Assembly (NCBI GenBank): GCA_038211295.1 | Contig: JBBQVS010000108.1 | Location: 1-12,038, forward strand | Length of the DNA: 12,038 bases | Reading direction: 5' to 3' | Source: JBBQVS01 sp038211295 | GTDB taxonomy: Bacteria > Chloroflexota > Ktedonobacteria > Ktedonobacterales > Ktedonobacteraceae | Part shown: positions 1 to 7,632 of the stretch, one piece after another | How positions within the stretch are numbered: position 1 is the stretch's first letter | Layout of the letters: each line of letters opens with the position of its first letter | Position numbers and translations under genes: made by a program | Notes under the pieces: model-generated | The model's input: the letters and a program-made list of their open reading frames with translations, nothing else | Databases searched by the model: none | What the model was told of the DNA's origin: nothing

Positions 1-301
1 AAGACAAAAATGTCAACACTGATAGAGACGTGCCTCTTCAAGAAAACCAAAAATGGGGTTGTAACTTGTTCTATAGCCCGTCATAGTAGCACTTTACACT
101 ATTTTTCTAATCCAAATCTCCTGCTTTTCTAACAAATGTACTCATTTATATAGGGTCACGCGTGTTAGAATGGTATAGAACTTTCTTGAGAGGAAAGTGC
201 GTGGGATTTCCCTCATACACTGACTTTTTCCCATCGACCTCTTCCCATGCGTTATAATGAATTAGCTCTTGTATTAAAATTTATTACTTGGGAGGCACTT
301 T
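1..301. other. Gene-free leader region upstream of the membrane-protein operon
   Basis: About 300 AT-rich bases with no convincing gene. A short open frame from an ATG at 10 to a stop near 130 has no ribosome binding site and no recognisable product. Small inverted repeats are visible (GGGATTTCCC near 203-212; CTTTC/GAAAG at 181-185 and 193-197), too short to call. The region probably holds the promoter for the gene at 302, and a strong SD (GGGAGG) lies just before that start. Confidence 0.5.
253..258 (+). promoter_or_regulatory. Possible -10 box for the 302-2772 operon
   Basis: A perfect TATAAT hexamer lies 43 bases before the ATG at 302, a plausible distance for a short 5' leader. No good -35 hexamer is found 16-18 bases upstream, so an extended or activator-dependent promoter would be needed. 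Weak call. Confidence 0.3.
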
Positions 302-865
302 ATGAAGGGTGCAATTCGCAACGTGGCTATTATCGCAGCAGTAGCTCTGGTCGTACTTATCGTCGCTATCGTACTCGCTGCAATTTTCCATGTGTTACTT
401 GACATGCTCTACATTTTTCTCATGTTACTTGCGGCCTTGATGGTCGTCGGAACGCTGCTTCAGGTGTTGTCAGTGGTCGCGCTCATCCGTACTATTTCAA
501 CGGTGCGTGAAGAGGTGAAGCCATTGCTTGCGACTGTGCAGGAGACAATTGGTATTGTCAAGGATACCGCGCAAACGGCTGGTCACACGGTGCAAACCGT
601 GAGCAATGCTGCGCAACTTACGGGTGAGATTGCCCTTGCTCCAAGCGTGCGTGCCGTCGCGGCGGTGGTCGCGGGTCAAGAAATGGTGCGTGTCTTCTTC
701 GGGAGAGGCCATACGAGAACGCGCTCCGAGAAGAGACGGAAAGAGCAACTCAAAGCAATCGAGAACGTGGGTCGTTCAAATCCAGAGACCATCACTGCTG
801 GCGCACTTGGTGGCGTTCCTGTAGGAGAGGAGGCAAAGAATGGTGCCTATGGTCTTAGCAGATAA
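302..865 (+). CDS. Small membrane protein with two N-terminal hydrophobic segments, unknown function
   Basis: The product is 187 residues. Residues about 7-29 and 34-62 are strongly hydrophobic and look like a membrane hairpin. They are followed by a helical stretch (about 66-115) rich in T, V, Q and A with the periodicity of a coiled coil, and a basic, polar tail with an RTRSEKRRKEQ patch near 138-150. The layout resembles DUF948/YtxH-type envelope proteins, but no diagnostic motif confirms a family. The ATG has a good SD (GGGAGG, 6-7 bases upstream). The 3' end overlaps the next gene by 26 bases, so the two are probably translationally coupled and may work together. It could be a stress or cell-surface scaffold protein; no function is claimed. 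Confidence 0.75.
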   Translation: MKGAIRNVAIIAAVALVVLIVAIVLAAIFHVLLDMLYIFLMLLAALMVVGTLLQVLSVVALIRTISTVREEVKPLLATVQETIGIVKDTAQTAGHTVQTVSNAAQLTGEIALAPSVRAVAAVVAGQEMVRVFFGRGHTRTRSEKRRKEQLKAIENVGRSNPETITAGALGGVPVGEEAKNGAYGLSR

Positions 866-1445
866 TAACCCCATTATTGCCACTGGCGGGCAAATTGCTG
901 CGATTATTATTGGTCTTTACGCTGTTCTGTTTATCGTGATCGCGCTTGTTTTCAACCTTGTCATGGCGATTGCGCTTAGCTGGGTACGCGAGAAGGCCGA
1001 TCTTGTAAAAATGTTGCGTCCAACCGTCAATAGTCTCAATAAAACAACGGAAGCGATGGTTGATGGTAAGCAACCGCCGGCGGATGGCAATAGGATTGTG
1101 CAGATTGTCGCGCAAGGCCCCGCTCAGGTTCATAAACTTGACAGGCAAGTAGAGCAGGTAACGGACAAGGCTGCGAACGCGGTTATTGAATTCAGGGCGC
1201 GTACTATTCAAGTGCAGACGGTGGCAAAAGCCTTTCTTACGCCCAAGCGTTTACAGCGCGAAATCGCCGAGCATGATCGTAGCTTGAACGGTTCTACCAG
1301 CGTCTTTGAGGTAAAAACGCCGGGGCTACAGCGTGTTATGGCTGACGATGCACCTGTAGCCATCTCAAATGTACCCGCCGCGCTTCCTGTGGAGCGCGTA
1401 GTACCAACCGTATCGGCACATGACAAAGATGTCTCTATTCGTTAA
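840..1445 (+). CDS. Membrane-anchored small protein, unknown function
   Basis: The product is 201 residues with one long hydrophobic segment at about 16-47 (AAIIIGLYAVLFIVIALVF region), followed by a predicted helical region (about 50-145) and a less structured tail. The topology is like the preceding protein: membrane anchor plus extended helix. They may be distant relatives or partners. The start at 840 is chosen because AGGAGG at 828-833 gives an ideal 6-base spacing; a second ATG at 849 is less well placed. The gene overlaps its upstream neighbour by 26 bases and the MFS gene downstream also by 26 bases. No catalytic motif is visible. Confidence 0.75.
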   Translation: MVPMVLADNNPIIATGGQIAAIIIGLYAVLFIVIALVFNLVMAIALSWVREKADLVKMLRPTVNSLNKTTEAMVDGKQPPADGNRIVQIVAQGPAQVHKLDRQVEQVTDKAANAVIEFRARTIQVQTVAKAFLTPKRLQREIAEHDRSLNGSTSVFEVKTPGLQRVMADDAPVAISNVPAALPVERVVPTVSAHDKDVSIR

Positions 1446-2772
1446 GTATGTTCTTGCGTTTGGGCGTTTCCAACGGAACGCCCAACTTTATTTGATCAGC
1501 AATGCGTTAAGCGGCGTCTCTGCCGGTATACTGCTTGTGCTGTATAATCTCTATCTTGTTTCGTTGGGCTACAAGACCGATTTTATCGGTCTTGTTTTGT
1601 TTGTACTAACGCTGGGAGCAGGACTTGCGATTTTTCCCGCTGGCCTGTGCGTTGATCGTTTCGGTGGGAAAATCATTCTCATTCTGATGACACTGAGTTT
1701 CGGGGTTGTTGGGGCGGGGCAAATTCTTTTCCGTCACCCTCTGCCGCTGCTTGTGAGCGGCTTTGTCGCGGGTATCGTTACCGCGTTTTTCTTGGTCGTC
1801 AACGCCCCTTATCTCACCAACAATAGCACACCGGAGGAGCGTTCGCACCTGTTCAGTTTGAATATTGTGGTACAGCTTGCCACGACGGTGTTAGGCGAGG
1901 TGCTGGGCGGCGCGTTGCCGCAGTGGTTGCGTATGGTTGCGTGGTTGATGGCACCGCTCCCACCCCAGGTTCAGTGGCTACTCGCTTCTGAGAGTGGTGT
2001 GCGTTCGTACCAGCTTGCGTTGCTGAGTGCCGGTGTAATTGCGATACCTAGCCTCGTTCCGCTCTTCTTGCTACGCGCTGAACCGCCGCGAGCAAAGGCT
2101 GTTGCAGCACGTGCCACTCTGAACCAGAATATGGCAGAGTGGTTCTTACAGGGTGTAAGGGTATGGTACAAGCGTATTGCCTTGTCGCGTCCACGTGCCG
2201 TCCTTACAAGTCCTTTTTCCGCGCTTCTACTTGCATGGATTCTGGTTGGTCTGGGTGCGGGCCTTTTTATCCCTTATTTTAACGTGTATTTCGTGCAACA
2301 CCTCAAAGCCTCACCGGCTCTCTTTGGGCTAATAGATGGGGGCGCGAACGGTATCAACGCGCTCTTTACGCTTGTCGCGCCTCTGCTTGCGATGCGGCTC
2401 GGCAAGATGAAAACGGTTGTGTTTACACGGCTACTAAGCATACCGCTCCTGCTCATCATTGGTTTCACTCCTATCTTGCCACTTGCAGCGTTGCTCTATC
2501 TTTTCCGTCAGGGGGCGATGGATATGGGGAATGGTATCTTTCAAGTGTACTCTATGGAGGCTGTACCGGTGGAGAGGCGTGGAGTTGCGAATAGTAGTTA
2601 TCAAGCGGCTATGCAGGTTGCGTGGGCGATCACAACGCCATTGGGAGGATTGTTGATTGCCCACATGGGATACGCGCCAGTCTTTCTTGGGGGTGCTGCG
2701 CTCTATCTCGCGGCGGTTGTTGTGTTATTCTTGCGGTTCGGGAGCAGAGAAGAAACGCCCCTGTTGTACTAG
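1420..2772 (+). CDS. MFS-family transporter
   Basis: The product is 450 residues, the usual length for a 12-helix major facilitator. Hydrophobic helices run through the whole chain, starting near residue 22. The loop between helices 2 and 3 carries VDRFGGK (78-84), a good match to the MFS motif A pattern GxxxDRxGGK. A longer polar loop near residues 225-265 marks the junction of the two six-helix halves. No substrate can be assigned; drug or metabolite efflux is the usual guess for this class. No strong SD precedes 1420, and an in-frame ATG at 1429 is an alternative. Translation probably depends on coupling to the overlapping upstream gene. It ends 23 bases from the convergent tatC stop. Confidence 0.85.
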   Translation: MTKMSLFVKYVLAFGRFQRNAQLYLISNALSGVSAGILLVLYNLYLVSLGYKTDFIGLVLFVLTLGAGLAIFPAGLCVDRFGGKIILILMTLSFGVVGAGQILFRHPLPLLVSGFVAGIVTAFFLVVNAPYLTNNSTPEERSHLFSLNIVVQLATTVLGEVLGGALPQWLRMVAWLMAPLPPQVQWLLASESGVRSYQLALLSAGVIAIPSLVPLFLLRAEPPRAKAVAARATLNQNMAEWFLQGVRVWYKRIALSRPRAVLTSPFSALLLAWILVGLGAGLFIPYFNVYFVQHLKASPALFGLIDGGANGINALFTLVAPLLAMRLGKMKTVVFTRLLSIPLLLIIGFTPILPLAALLYLFRQGAMDMGNGIFQVYSMEAVPVERRGVANSSYQAAMQVAWAITTPLGGLLIAHMGYAPVFLGGAALYLAAVVVLFLRFGSREETPLLY

Positions 2773-2784
2773 AAGCGTTTCTTC
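2749..2784. terminator. Inverted repeat between convergent MFS and tatC genes
   Basis: A perfect 10-bp inverted repeat (GAAGAAACGC at 2749-2758, GCGTTTCTTC at 2775-2784) with a 16-base loop spans the MFS stop codon. Its position between two convergent genes suits a bidirectional transcript end, but no clear T-run follows on either strand. Confidence 0.35.
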
Positions 2785-2795
2785 CAATGGTGTGC

Positions 2796-3575
2796 TTATT
2801 TCTTCAGAAACCTGATGAAGATGATTGTTAGTTCGTAGAGAACCGACATTGATGCGCCCAGAATGATCGGGCTATAGGGGTCGGCACCCGGCATCACAAT
2901 AGTCGCTGCGATCCACATTCCCACATGCGAGGCCGCACGTTTCTTTTGAAGTAGTTTTGAACTGATAATATCGATGTATGCCAGAAAGGTCAACACGAGT
3001 GGCAGTTCAAAAATGACGCCAAAGGCCAGAATGAAGAACGCGATAAAGCCAAAGTAACTTCCTGCGGTAAGAATCTCGGTGAAGCTATCGCCGCCGAATG
3101 TAACCAGAAAGCCTACAGGGTATTGTAGTACGAAGTAGCCAAGGGTGATACCCGCCAGGAAGAGAATGACGCCAATGAAAATGAACGGAACGGCGTATTT
3201 TTTCTCTTTTTCATACAGGCCGGGCGAGATAAAAGCCCAGGTCTGATAGAGCACAACAGGTAGGGCAAGGACAAAGCCGGCTGCAATTGATACCATCAAG
3301 AAAACGGTGAAACTCTCAGCGATGCCGGTGAGGTAAAGTTTTTTATTTTGTAAGGGTAAGGGTTGTTTGAGGAATGTGATGATATAATCACGGAAGAAAA
3401 ACGCGACTATCGCGCAGACTGCAATAGCGAGCAGCGATTTGAAAATGCGCCAGCGCAACTCTTCCAGGTGGTCTATCAGAGACATTCCCGGTTCTTCGCT
3501 CTCATCCTCCGGCTCTGGTGAGTAGCCGTCGAATGAGAGCATAGCATCTTGCTTATTCATATTTTCGGTTGCCAT
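2796..3575 (-). CDS. tatC: Sec-independent protein translocase subunit TatC
   Basis: TatC is the multi-spanning receptor of the twin-arginine translocase; it recognises folded substrates carrying RR signal peptides at the cytoplasmic membrane. The product is 259 residues. It has the family signature SLIDHLEELRWR (32-43), six hydrophobic helices and the conserved FELPLVLTFL segment in the second half, whose Glu sits within the membrane. A GTG two codons upstream (3581) is possible, but GGAG at 3583-3586 lies 7 bases from the ATG at 3575 and only one base from the GTG, so 3575 is chosen. The N-terminus carries an acidic 30-residue extension (EPEDESEEPG). It lies 33 bases downstream of tatA in the same direction; no tatB-like gene is present. 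Confidence 0.95.
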   Translation of the reverse strand: MATENMNKQDAMLSFDGYSPEPEDESEEPGMSLIDHLEELRWRIFKSLLAIAVCAIVAFFFRDYIITFLKQPLPLQNKKLYLTGIAESFTVFLMVSIAAGFVLALPVVLYQTWAFISPGLYEKEKKYAVPFIFIGVILFLAGITLGYFVLQYPVGFLVTFGGDSFTEILTAGSYFGFIAFFILAFGVIFELPLVLTFLAYIDIISSKLLQKKRAASHVGMWIAATIVMPGADPYSPIILGASMSVLYELTIIFIRFLKK

Positions 3576-3608
3576 ATCCACGCTCCAGACAGACGATAGT
3601 AGTTAGCA

Positions 3609-3887
3609 CTAGTCAATTTTGACTTCTTTGCGGCCAACGACTTCGTTTTCGGGCGTTTCGCTAACAATACGCTGGCTGGCATTTTCGCGCTCGATTGCTT
3701 CGTAATTCAGCGTGGAGGGAGTCTTTACGTCCTCGGCCTCTTTCTGGTTAGTCATCTCGCTAATGCCTTTGCGAAACTCGGTGACGGTTTTGCCAATCGC
3801 TTTGCCCATTTCTGGCAGTTTTTTTGGTCCGAAGATGAGCAGGGCGATAACGAACAAAAAGATTAACTCAGGTGTGTGTCCGAACAT
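3609..3887 (-). CDS. tatA: Twin-arginine translocase subunit TatA
   Basis: TatA oligomerises to form the transport path of the Tat system. The product is 92 residues: a short N-terminal membrane helix (about 6-19), the hinge FGPKKLP (19-25), an amphipathic helix (MGKAIGKTVTEFRKGI) and a charged, variable tail. The length and hinge fit TatA/E. With no second copy in view, this organism could run a minimal TatAC system, as many Gram-positives do. SD GGAC is 7 bases before the ATG. It is the first gene of a tatA-tatC pair. Confidence 0.93.
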   Translation of the reverse strand: MFGHTPELIFLFVIALLIFGPKKLPEMGKAIGKTVTEFRKGISEMTNQKEAEDVKTPSTLNYEAIERENASQRIVSETPENEVVGRKEVKID

Positions 3888-4017
3888 TGTAGTGTCCTTT
3901 CATAGCTTTCGTAACGTTTATTTCTTGCTATACTTTTATTTAATTCTACATACTACTACGCCAACATATCGAGAATGGATGTCTTTCGTTGCGCGTGTCT
4001 GTCTCGTGGCAAAGAGC

Positions 4018-4317
4018 TTACGGTGTAACTGCGTGCTGTGCCGCTTCCTGTCCTAACATAGAGGCTTCAAATGCTTGCAGGCTCTCCAGACCAATGTTCA
4101 TGATGCTCAAGCCAACAGAGCTGAGGGCGACAAACTGCATTGCTCTGCGACGGCTTACGGCTTTTGTGTGAAAGCGTGTAATAAGCTGTTGCTCTTGCTG
4201 TACCTCTGTTGCCCGTCGTCGTAGAGAGGTATGCAGGCGTTGCTCAAGATGAGCGGGCGCAACGGCGGTGCCGCCATAGTGGCGTGTGAGCAATGTCTCG
4301 ATTGAGTCGTTGTGCAT
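4018..4317 (-). CDS. Small protein partner of the ECF sigma factor, with internal twin-arginine motif
   Basis: The product is 99 residues and is not matched to a named family. The N-terminal half (1-54) is hydrophilic and helical, in the size range of a short anti-sigma interaction domain. Residues 55-62 read SRRRAMQF, which fits the twin-arginine pattern RR-x-[AVMGF]-[LIMVF]. They are followed by a moderately hydrophobic stretch (about 62-78) and a 20-residue tail. The start lies 25 bases after the sigma gene's stop, same strand, so they are almost certainly co-transcribed. An anti-sigma or sigma-modulating membrane protein is the natural guess. It is inferred from position and layout, not from a recognised domain. 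Confidence 0.7.
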   Translation of the reverse strand: MHNDSIETLLTRHYGGTAVAPAHLEQRLHTSLRRRATEVQQEQQLITRFHTKAVSRRRAMQFVALSSVGLSIMNIGLESLQAFEASMLGQEAAQHAVTP

Positions 4318-4342
4318 ACGTTGTGTTACTCTACCTCTCTAA

Positions 4343-5062
4343 CTAGTGTGGAACAAGGGCAAAGCGATGGGCTTGCTTCTCTTTATCGGTAAATATCCGT
4401 TCGGCTTTATTGCCATGTAAAGCATAGGCGGATGAGTGGCTAGAGCTAGAACCAACAAAGACGTCCTCGCCGCTCTCGCGCAGATACTCCTGTTGAAACT
4501 GCTTGCGGGCGCGGGTCAGACGTTGCCGAACGGCGGCCTCTTTCATGTCAAGCAACGCGGCAATCTCGTTGGCTGAGAGGCCGCCGATGATCGAGAGCAG
4601 CAGACAGGTACGCAACGCTTCTGGCAGGCGTGTCATGGTGCGCCGTACCATGTCCTGTTCCGTGATTTGCTCGGCGGGATCATTTGTTTCGCGCGGGCCA
4701 TAGCCAGGGGGTTGTACTGGTATGGCCTGTGCGTGCAGTGACTCCGCCAATGTTTCATATGGCTCTTGCTCGTTGTCGGCATGGATACGTGAGAATGGGA
4801 TGAAGCGAAAGATACCGCGTCGGCGTCGCTGCATCCGTACCTTGTTGAGAGCGATGCGGAGAAGCCAGGCTTTGGCGTGAAAGTTCGCGCCGCTTTCGGT
4901 GCGGGCGGCATCAATTGCTTTTAATGCTTGATGAAATGTGTCCTGCGTTAAGTCCTGACTTTCCTCCCAATCTCCGGTCAGGCCGTAGATGGTATGGAAG
5001 ACAAGTTTGTAATACTCATGAACAAGCGTCTCAACCGCCTGTGCCGCAGGAAGTGTATCCAC
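4343..5062 (-). CDS. ECF-type RNA polymerase sigma factor (sigma-70 family)
   Basis: The protein directs RNA polymerase to a dedicated set of promoters. It has 239 residues. Sigma region 2 spans about 12-80 (WEESQDLTQDTFHQALKAI, then the WLLRIALNKVRMQRRRR basic patch) and sigma region 4 about 138-190 (LPEALRTCLLL ... LSANEIAALLDMKEAAVRQRLTRARK, the -35-binding HTH). The linker (about 85-135) is long and Pro-rich, and there is an extra C-terminal tail of about 45 residues with an SSSSHSS run. Both are longer than in a minimal ECF factor. The start is GTG with only a weak AG-rich SD. The partner gene follows after 25 bases, as sigma/anti-sigma pairs usually do. Confidence 0.88.
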   Translation of the reverse strand: MDTLPAAQAVETLVHEYYKLVFHTIYGLTGDWEESQDLTQDTFHQALKAIDAARTESGANFHAKAWLLRIALNKVRMQRRRRGIFRFIPFSRIHADNEQEPYETLAESLHAQAIPVQPPGYGPRETNDPAEQITEQDMVRRTMTRLPEALRTCLLLSIIGGLSANEIAALLDMKEAAVRQRLTRARKQFQQEYLRESGEDVFVGSSSSHSSAYALHGNKAERIFTDKEKQAHRFALVPH

Positions 5063-5230
5063 AGGGAACTTCTTTCACAATCACAAGCGCGGGTCTTTTC
5101 GAGTGTGAACCACGCTCCTCTAATAGAGATGCGCGAAGCCGATGTTTTGTGACAGGTAAAGCAACGAATAGTTTGGAAGTTAGGAAACAGGTAGAAAGCT
5201 GGGTAAGAAAGATGGTGGGATAGGATGTGT

Positions 5231-5305
5231 GGGGATACAGGCAGATGTAGGGGAGACCCTTGCGGTCTCCCTGCTCTGCTCTGCTCTGCCTCTGCCTGTA
5301 TCCCC
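5231..5305. repeat. Large nested inverted repeat between acpP and the sigma gene
   Basis: A perfect 15-bp outer repeat (GGGGATACAGGCAGA at 5231-5245; its exact complement at 5291-5305) encloses a perfect 8-bp inner hairpin (GGGAGACC at 5251-5258, GGTCTCCC at 5264-5271, loop CTTGC). Between the inner and outer right arms lies a short tandem of CTGCT units (5271-5290). It sits about 40 bases past the acpP stop, so it may end or stabilise that transcript. There is no following T-run on the minus strand, and a dispersed REP/MITE-like element is as likely. Confidence 0.75.
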
Positions 5306-5344
5306 CTATATCTCCGTGTATGCGTGTTGAGTTGCTAGTTGTTA

Positions 5345-5584
5345 TTACTGGCGGGAGTGTTCTTCCACGTAGTCTTCGGCTTCTTGCACAGTAGTAATTT
5401 TTTCCGCGTCCTCGTCGGAGATTTGGACTTTGAACTCTTCTTCAAGGGACATAATGAGTTCGACCAGATCGAGTGAGTCGGCATTCAAGTCCTCGACAAA
5501 AGATGCGCTGGGGACGACTTCGTTTTCATCGACACCAAGTTGATCGACAATAATCTTCTTGAGTCGTTCTGAAACTGTTGCCAT
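5345..5584 (-). CDS. acpP: Acyl carrier protein
   Basis: AcpP carries growing acyl chains on a 4'-phosphopantetheine arm during fatty acid synthesis in the cytoplasm. The product is 79 residues, normal length, highly acidic, with the DSLDLVEL motif; Ser37 is the phosphopantetheine attachment site. Its ATG overlaps the last base of the nusB stop (TAATG), so translation is coupled. It is the last gene of the yceD-rpmF-fabD-asp23-nusB-acpP cluster, in which FabD supplies the malonyl-ACP made on this protein. The large hairpin at 5231-5305 follows it. Confidence 0.96.
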   Translation of the reverse strand: MATVSERLKKIIVDQLGVDENEVVPSASFVEDLNADSLDLVELIMSLEEEFKVQISDEDAEKITTVQEAEDYVEEHSRQ

Positions 5585-6027
5585 TATTTGACCTCGCTTT
5601 CAGCTATGGGGGTGGGCGGTTGTTGCGCCCGATTAAATATGGTGCCAAGGACGCCATTGATGAAGCGGCTGGACGTATCACTTCCAAATATCTTGGCGAG
5701 TTCAACAGCTTCATTGATGGCGGCTTTGGCGGGAACGGTAGCACTGAATAAAATCTCGTAGATTGCAAGTCTCAAGATATTTTTGTCGATGCGAGCCATC
5801 TGCTGCAAAGGCCATTCACGAGCGGCACTTTGAATATGTGCGTCGATATCGGCGAGATGCTCACACACACCCAGAACCAATACTTCGGCGTACTCTACCA
5901 CCTGGGATGGCAGGGGACGTTCCTCAACATGGCGCTGCAAAACCTCGGCGGGCGTGTGTTGTGCTACATCATACTCATAGAGTGTTTGCAATGCAATCAT
6001 GCGTGCTTGTCTGCGTATCCCTGGCAT
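5584..6027 (-). CDS. nusB: Transcription antitermination factor NusB
   Basis: NusB binds boxA RNA with NusE (S10) and supports rRNA antitermination. The product is 147 residues from the ATG at 6027 (MPGIRRQARMIALQTLYEYD), the classical NusB start with the basic N-terminus and the ALQ-LYE-D helix. Further conserved parts are DKNILRLAIYEIL and the C-terminal KAAINEAVELAKIFGS...FINGVLG. The frame extends upstream to a TTG at 6108, but those 27 residues do not resemble the family and GAGGA lies about 9-10 bases before 6027. The stop overlaps the acpP start by one base. Confidence 0.93.
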   Translation of the reverse strand: MPGIRRQARMIALQTLYEYDVAQHTPAEVLQRHVEERPLPSQVVEYAEVLVLGVCEHLADIDAHIQSAAREWPLQQMARIDKNILRLAIYEILFSATVPAKAAINEAVELAKIFGSDTSSRFINGVLGTIFNRAQQPPTPIAESEVK

Positions 6028-6057
6028 AGTATAGTATCCTCGAATTGTTCCTAGTGT

Positions 6058-6083
6058 ATCAGGGAGAAAAAATCTCCTCTGAT
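6058..6083 (-). other. Hairpin in the nusB leader
   Basis: On the minus strand ATCAG-A-GGAGA, a loop of five T and TCTCC-CTGAT form a 10-bp stem with one bulged A, 31 bases before the nusB ATG. It has no following T-run. It may be a processing or attenuation element between asp23 and nusB; the role is uncertain. Confidence 0.4.
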
Positions 6084-6189
6084 AATTGATACGGATTGGG
6101 TCGGACAATCGTCTCTTTCTTGAATGTCCTGTCTCTTGGTCACTGCTGAGAAGGTGATAGTAGATAGTACCACAGTGTGTGGTTGTGTG

Positions 6190-6522
6190 CTATGCGACGT
6201 CTTGAATATAGACGTTGATCTCATGCACCTGCATCCCTACCATTTCCTCAAGCGATGATGCCACCTCTTCTTGTACGGCTGCCCCAACTTCGACAATGTT
6301 CACGCCTGTTGCAACGACAAGATAGAGGTCGGCAGAAACAGTATTTTCTTTGATGGTCAACGCGACTCCCTGAGTTGGAACCTCGCGGTTGAGGAAGCGT
6401 GACCACTGGTCATTGCTTTGAGCAACACGCGTGACCCCTGGAATTTGCAATGCGCTATTGACCACAATGGCTGACAGGACTTGTCGCGCGATACGCACGA
6501 CGCCTAGCTGCTCGGTTGCCAT
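6190..6522 (-). CDS. Asp23/Gls24 family envelope stress response protein
   Basis: The product is 110 residues and matches the Asp23/Gls24 (DUF322) family. It has an N-terminal VRIARQVLSAIVVNSALQIPGV segment, a central VALTIKENTVSADLYLVV strand region, then GVNIVEVGAAVQEEVASSLEEMVGMQVHEINVYIQDV, the typical ending for the family. In Firmicutes, Asp23 proteins sit at the membrane via partners and respond to envelope stress; small members are often found beside nusB or fatty-acid and thiamine kinase-like genes. The ATG has a GGAG SD 9 bases upstream. It sits 69 bases after fabD and 162 bases before nusB. The exact role here is unknown. Confidence 0.88.
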   Translation of the reverse strand: MATEQLGVVRIARQVLSAIVVNSALQIPGVTRVAQSNDQWSRFLNREVPTQGVALTIKENTVSADLYLVVATGVNIVEVGAAVQEEVASSLEEMVGMQVHEINVYIQDVA

Positions 6523-6591
6523 GCTTGCTTGCTCCTTCTGCTGCCATGCTTTGACCGCAGCATATCACTGATTTGCGGGGTCTCTCGCACA

Positions 6592-7632
6592 TTATACGTT
6601 ATGAAGCAGGTTCATATCACGTACAAGGCTGACAGTTTTTGTAATCTCTGCTCTATTGCTCAGCGAGAGCGTTGTAACGCCCTTCGCAATGCGTTTGACC
6701 ATGCCCGTCAGTGTTTGGCCTGGCCCAATTTCGATAAAGACATTGACACCCGCGCCGACCATATACTCGACAGTTCGCACCCACTGCACGGAAGACGCGA
6801 TCTGTTGCGTCAGTTCGTTCCGTATGTCCTGCGCTTTGAGCAGAGGTGTCCCCTCGATGTTGCCAATGACGGGAATGCTTGCGTCCCGCACATCGGCGGC
6901 CTCAACCGCTTGGGCCAGTCCGTGTGCGGCGGGTTGCATGACGGGTGAGTGAAACGCGCCGCTTACCGAGAGGGGTATTACGCGTTTTGCGCCGCGTGCC
7001 TTCGCGAGTTCGGAAGCTATCGTCAACGCTCTCTGCTCTCCTGAAATAACAATCTGCCCTGGTGCATTATAATTCGCAATCGCAACTTGCCCCAAACCTG
7101 GATGAGTACTGGTAGTACCTTTGGGATATTGGGCTTGCAGTGTCGCGTCCGTACACACGGCTTGCAGGGCATCCGCGTCCATGCCAATAACGGCTACCAT
7201 GCCACCGAGGCAGATGGTTCCCTCGTGATGCATCAGGCGGCCCCGTTCGCGTACCAGACGGGCGGCCTGTGTGAGGCTTAACACGTTGGACGCGACAAGT
7301 GCCGAGTATTCGCCGACGCTATGTCCGGCGGTATAGCTGGGGACAAGCGGAGTTGCCAATGATGATGGCTGTGCGGTGGAAAGGGCAAGCGACTCTTGAA
7401 ACGCGGCAAGAAGGGCGAGGCTGACGGTGACAATAGCGGGTTGCGCGTTGCTTGTTTCGCGTAGTGTTTCTTCGGGTCCCTCGAAACAGAGACGGCTAAG
7501 GGGAGTGGCTATCGCCTCATCGACAGTCGCAAAGACCTGCTTTGCTGCCGGCGATGTAGCGTACACGTCGGCGCCCATGCCTACTGTTTGACTTCCCTGT
7601 CCTGGAAAAAGAAAGGCGACTTTGGTCGTCAT
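6592..7632 (-). CDS. fabD: Malonyl CoA-acyl carrier protein transacylase
   Basis: FabD moves malonyl groups from CoA to AcpP, feeding fatty acid elongation. The product is 346 residues from the ATG at 7632 (MTTKVAFLFPGQGSQ). Family motifs are present: the GQGSQ oxyanion loop (11-15), the nucleophile elbow GHSVGE with Ser105, the malonate-binding Arg in RERGRLM, and the catalytic His in GAFHSPVM. IEIGPGQTLTGM near the C-terminus is also typical. The frame reaches upstream to a TTG at 7683, but that extension is outside the family. The SD before 7632 is weak (GAAAAG), so expression may rely on read-through from rpmF. acpP is three genes downstream; plsX, fabH and fabG are absent from the cluster. 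Confidence 0.95.
   Translation of the reverse strand: MTTKVAFLFPGQGSQTVGMGADVYATSPAAKQVFATVDEAIATPLSRLCFEGPEETLRETSNAQPAIVTVSLALLAAFQESLALSTAQPSSLATPLVPSYTAGHSVGEYSALVASNVLSLTQAARLVRERGRLMHHEGTICLGGMVAVIGMDADALQAVCTDATLQAQYPKGTTSTHPGLGQVAIANYNAPGQIVISGEQRALTIASELAKARGAKRVIPLSVSGAFHSPVMQPAAHGLAQAVEAADVRDASIPVIGNIEGTPLLKAQDIRNELTQQIASSVQWVRTVEYMVGAGVNVFIEIGPGQTLTGMVKRIAKGVTTLSLSNRAEITKTVSLVRDMNLLHNV

Noticed and set aside
1..132. Short frame starting with ATG at 10
   Set aside because: No SD, 41 residues, no recognisable sequence; could be chance in AT-rich DNA.
5271..5290. CTGCT tandem as a CRISPR or microsatellite array
   Set aside because: Only about three and a half 5-bp units, with no spacers and no cas genes; treated as part of the nested hairpin.
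6028..6108. N-terminal extension of NusB from a TTG at 6108
   Set aside because: The extension has no family resemblance and spans the leader hairpin; the ATG at 6027 has a GAGGA SD.
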